Shown here one piece after another: positions 15,294-18,818 of a stretch of 18,818 nucleotides of DNA. The translations under genes and the position numbers were made by a program. The DNA comes from Clostridiaceae bacterium AF10-41. Lineage in GTDB: Bacteria > Bacillota > Clostridia > Clostridiales > Clostridiaceae. The first letter of the stretch is position 1, and every line of letters begins with the position of its first letter. The notes beneath the pieces are model-generated. The model had not been told where the DNA came from and did not search any database. It was given only the letters and a program-made list of their open reading frames with translations. The stretch covers positions 1 through 18,818 of the forward strand of contig JAQCTH010000046.1 of the NCBI GenBank assembly GCA_027686065.1, given 5' to 3'.

Positions 15294-15521
15294 TTATTCA
15301 TTATTTTTCCACTTTGTATAGTTATATATTAATTGTACTAAATTCATAGAGATTAAAAATAATGTTATTCCAGTCTTAAATATTATATCAGAATTTAATC
15401 CCCATATTAGCACTAACCCAGGAACTGAAAGTGGAGTCCACCATAATGTTCTGAGAAACTTCCTTCTATAACTTAATTTCCAATAAATTAATTGAAAACC
15501 TTTATCGACTTTTCTACCCAT
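15294..15521 (-). CDS. Small membrane protein of unknown function
   Basis: Protein of 75 residues with a very basic, aromatic N-terminus (MGRKVDKGFQLIYWKLSYRR, 1-20) followed by two hydrophobic helices (about 29-42 and 49-66) and a charged tail KWKNNE. The start at 15521 has AAGGGAG 7 bases upstream, and an intrinsic terminator follows, so I take it as a real gene even though I recognise no family. It would sit in the cell membrane with the basic end inside by the positive-inside rule. It lies directly beyond the left end of the CRISPR array and on the strand I infer for array transcription, with no clear terminator between. I see no Cas-like feature in it. Confidence 0.65.
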   Translation of the reverse strand: MGRKVDKGFQLIYWKLSYRRKFLRTLWWTPLSVPGLVLIWGLNSDIIFKTGITLFLISMNLVQLIYNYTKWKNNE

Positions 15522-15619
15522 CTTAAATCTCCCTTATATTTTACGTATTTATATTTTAATACAAATGTTCAATAGTTCATATTTTTATTATATATTATAA
15601 TTGTATAAATTTTAAAATA

Positions 15620-15633
15620 TTACATTCCAATAT
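15620..15633 (-). repeat. Half-repeat remnant at the left end of the CRISPR array
   Basis: TTACATTCCAATAT equals positions 3-16 of the 30-base CRISPR repeat. It is 29 bases left of the first full repeat and the other half of the repeat is unrecognisable. It reads as a decayed terminal repeat, which supports this being the old, trailer end of the array. Confidence 0.6.
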
Positions 15634-15662
15634 AAAAATATAGAAGGGCAATGTTCATTCTT

Positions 15663-18600
15663 ATTTACATTCCAATATGGTGCTACTAATATACTTAAAC
15701 ACTTAAATTTACAGAATATTCATTCAGTATTTACATTCCAATATGGTGCTACTAATATTTGGAGAAAAGATTATAGCTTAAATGATTTTATGGGATTTAC
15801 ATTGCAATATGGTGCTACTAATATCTGTTTGTTCCATCTTGAGTACTTGCTACTCCATAAGATTTACATTCCAATATGGTGCTACTAATATTCAACTTAC
15901 AGGATATATATCTTCATTGACAACTAAATTTACATTCCAATATGGTGCTACTAATATAGAAAAAAGAAGAATTGAATATCAAGAATATCTAAAATTTACA
16001 TTCCAATATGGTGCTACTAATATTGATCCAAAAGAAATTTTTTATTCTGAAGGTAAGAATTTACATTCCAATATGGTGCTACTAATATATATTTGTTTAC
16101 CTTCATCAAGTGTAGATATTTATCAATTTACATTCCAATATGGTGCTACTAATATTAAGATAGAAAGATTTAAAGATTATTTTATTGTTTAATTTACATT
16201 CCAATATGGTGCTACTAATATGCAATGTTAATGTAAGTCATAGATATTGCCCATTTTGATTTACATTCCAATATGGTGCTACTAATATTTCAAGATTATT
16301 GTTTTCGTAATTAACATATATTCCATTTACATTCCAATATGGTGCTACTAATATGGAGTTAAAAAATAAGCTTCATCATTTACTTATTGTATTTACATTC
16401 CAATATGGTGCTACTAATATGTAGCTGCGATAATAGGTATATTCATAACAATGGCATTTACATTCCAATATGGTGCTACTAATATTGTAAGGAGTGTAAT
16501 GCGGGGGTAGATGCAATAGGATTTACATTCCAATATGGTGCTACTAATATGGAATGGGGGACTGTTTTTGCAGGATTACATCCTGTATTTACATTCCAAT
16601 ATGGTGCTACTAATATCAAGTTAGGTTAGATAGTAGTAATGGTGCAATTTACTATTTACATTCCAATATGGTGCTACTAATATTATAGCACTTGTTGATG
16701 ATGCACTTTTGTGGGCTTTATTTACATTCCAATATGGTGCTACTAATATTTTCAATCATCATATTTTTTAATCTACCAGTTTTAAAATTTACATTCCAAT
16801 ATGGTGCTACTAATATTCATTGCAGTTTCATAATCCACAGTTCCCTGCATTTATTTACATTCCAATATGGTGCTACTAATATGGGCGAAATATCCCTTAC
16901 AGAGTTTCAGTTAACTAGATTTACATTCCAATATGGTGCTACTAATATATTATGTTAGTGCTTCAAGTACTATAACCCATATTGGATTTACATTCCAATA
17001 TGGTGCTACTAATATTGGTAATGGTCTTTATGCTTCTAATTATGCTGAAAATTTACATTCCAATATGGTGCTACTAATATAGCAAAAAAAATTTAGTTAT
17101 TCAAAGTGCTTATAATATTTACATTCCAATATGGTGCTACTAATATTCTATTTTCAGCATATACCGTTGCTTCTTCTTCTTTATTTACATTCCAATATGG
17201 TGCTACTAATATTAATCTGTTCTATGTCTCATATAATAATGTGTTTATTTACATTCCAATATGGTGCTACTAATATTTATTATGATTAGTTCAGTTTGCA
17301 AAGGAATTAATATTTACATTCCAATATGGTGCTACTAATATGATATAAATTAACTGTCCTGCCATAATATTTTTCATATTTACATTCCAATATGGTGCTA
17401 CTAATATTAATACGTGAGGGTATTTTAGCATATTGGCTACCATATTTACATTCCAATATGGTGCTACTAATATAAAGGGGGATTAGTTTCTCCCTTTTAT
17501 ATTAAATTGATTTACATTCCAATATGGTGCTACTAATATCGTTAAGAAGACTAGATATAATATTCAATATTCTAATATTTACATTCCAATATGGTGCTAC
17601 TAATATCGCAGCTGAAGGAGATGTTGACCCAGCTATAGTTTCATTTACATTCCAATATGGTGCTACTAATATACTTTTATTAATGCTTCGATATGGATAG
17701 GTTTTTTGATTTACATTCCAATATGGTGCTACTAATATTATAAATGTATCTTATAATTTGCCTTTGCTTTCGCCATTTACATTCCAATATGGTGCTACTA
17801 ATATATATTGCTTAAAAATGTTCAAGAAGGAATATTATAGATTTACATTCCAATATGGTGCTACTAATATGACACTTATATCGTCATTATCTCTAATTGC
17901 TTGTTGATTTACATTCCAATATGGTGCTACTAATATAAACTAAAATGCCCAGACAGTTATATAAAAAACTAATTTACATTCCAATATGGTGCTACTAATA
18001 TCTAAAACAAGATGGTTTGATAGTCATATTATAATTATATTTACATTCCAATATGGTGCTACTAATATTCTAAAGTTAGTATAGAAAAAGGAATAAAGGT
18101 TGTTAATTTACATTCCAATATGGTGCTACTAATATGTATTTAAATCCATTCCTTCTTGTGTTCTTCCATAATTTACATTCCAATATGGTGCTACTAATAT
18201 AGTAAATATGTTGACACAAGAGATAAGAGATCTTAAATTTACATTCCAATATGGTGCTACTAATATTAGCAAATTAGATTTGTCAACATTAAGAGTTTTT
18301 CGATTTACATTCCAATATGGTGCTACTAATATGATGTAACCCCAAAGATACCTTTGATTATCGAGAAGAATTTACATTCCAATATGGTGCTACTAATATC
18401 CAAGTAATAAGGTATTCCAAATCTTCTTCACTCCAATTTACATTCCAATATGGTGCTACTAATATCAAAATCAATAGGGTTTGGTACTAAGGACTCTTTA
18501 TAATTTACATTCCAATATGGTGCTACTAATATTTAAAATTGTTAAGTTACTAGTTATAGCTTCAGTAATATTTACATTCCAATATGGTGCTACTAATATT

Positions 18601-18818
18601 GGAAATTTTTCTTTTTATAAGTACAAGCTTTCTTAATTTACATTCCAATATGGTGCTACTAATATATTATTGCAAATGTTGGTTTTTGGTTAACTGTCCA
18701 TAATTTACATTCCAATATGGTGCTACTAATATCTCCAGTAACCATATTAGGTATATACTGAACAAAATAATTTACATTCCAATATGGTGCTACTAATATA
18801 GGGCTAAGGAGTGATACA
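15663..18818 (-). CRISPR. CRISPR array, 48 full repeats in view, right side cut by the window edge
   Basis: The 30-base repeat reads, on the plus strand, ATTTACATTCCAA then TATGG then TGCTACTAATAT. Full copies begin at 15663, 15729, 15795 and so on to 18770, giving 48 repeats and 47 complete spacers of 34-37 bases (mostly 36), plus a partial spacer at the edge. All repeats are identical except the third (15795-15824), which has one C-to-G change. No spacer appears twice. On the minus strand the repeat ends ATGTAAAT, the end I recall for clostridial type I-B repeats such as those of C. difficile, so crRNAs are probably made from the minus strand with an AUGUAAAU 5' handle and the leader to the right. 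No cas gene is in the window. The repeat has only a weak internal palindrome (CCAATATGG). Confidence 0.99.

Noticed and set aside
15541..15662. AT-rich stretch as a CRISPR leader on the left
   Set aside because: The repeat's ATGTAAAT end, the mutated third repeat and the half-repeat remnant all place the trailer, not the leader, on the left. High AT content is general in this genome.
15782..16958. Open frames across the array that encode a repeated FTFQYGATNI peptide
   Set aside because: A 30-base repeat plus 36-base spacer is 66 bases, or 22 codons, so frames stay open by arithmetic. There is no ribosome binding site, and the peptide is only the translated CRISPR repeat.

Overview
The window is very AT-rich, with strong AGGAGG-type ribosome binding sites, compact same-strand operons and poly-T intrinsic terminators. 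This points to a Clostridium-like low-GC Firmicute. No rRNA, tRNA, transposase or cas gene is visible. Nearly all genes lie on the minus strand; the pentapeptide-repeat gene at 11220 is the only clear plus-strand gene.

Layout, read in window coordinates. 1-201: a palindromic repeat and the wreck of a short-chain dehydrogenase gene. 202-344: AT-rich spacer in which I see nothing. 345-3467: a YhhX-like Gfo/Idh/MocA oxidoreductase with its own promoter, preceded by a PHP-family histidinol-phosphatase-like gene and an MFS transporter that look co-transcribed. 3650-10958: a seven-gene minus-strand operon. Its order in the direction of transcription is PRD-type activator, M42 aminopeptidase, PTS IIA, IIB and IIC of the lactose/cellobiose family, M24 (Xaa-Pro type) aminopeptidase, and a MalY/PatB-type C-S lyase/aminotransferase, closed by an intrinsic terminator at 3650-3684. 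10959-11219: the control region of this operon, with a near-consensus CcpA cre box and two symmetric elements. 11220-11867: a pentapeptide-repeat protein, converging on a nitroreductase (12033-12671) across a long hairpin. 12747-15043: a half-size ABC exporter and a DUF2809 membrane protein. 15294-15521: a 75-residue membrane protein. 15663 to the right edge: a CRISPR array with 48 full repeats in view.

The operon is the most interesting protein-coding system here. It combines sugar-phosphorylating uptake with two metallo-aminopeptidases and a PLP lyase, and has no glycosidase. That suggests a substrate that is both sugar-like and amino-acid or peptide-like, although the substrate itself is not readable from sequence. 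Catabolite control through cre and phosphorylation-dependent control through the PRD/IIB/IIA regulator fit a secondary carbon or nitrogen source.

The CRISPR repeat is 30 nt with 34-37 nt spacers. On the minus strand it ends in ATGTAAAT, like clostridial type I-B repeats, so I infer that the array is transcribed right to left. The leader and newest spacers would then lie beyond the right edge. A half-repeat remnant and the only mutated repeat sit at the left end, which fits a trailer end there.
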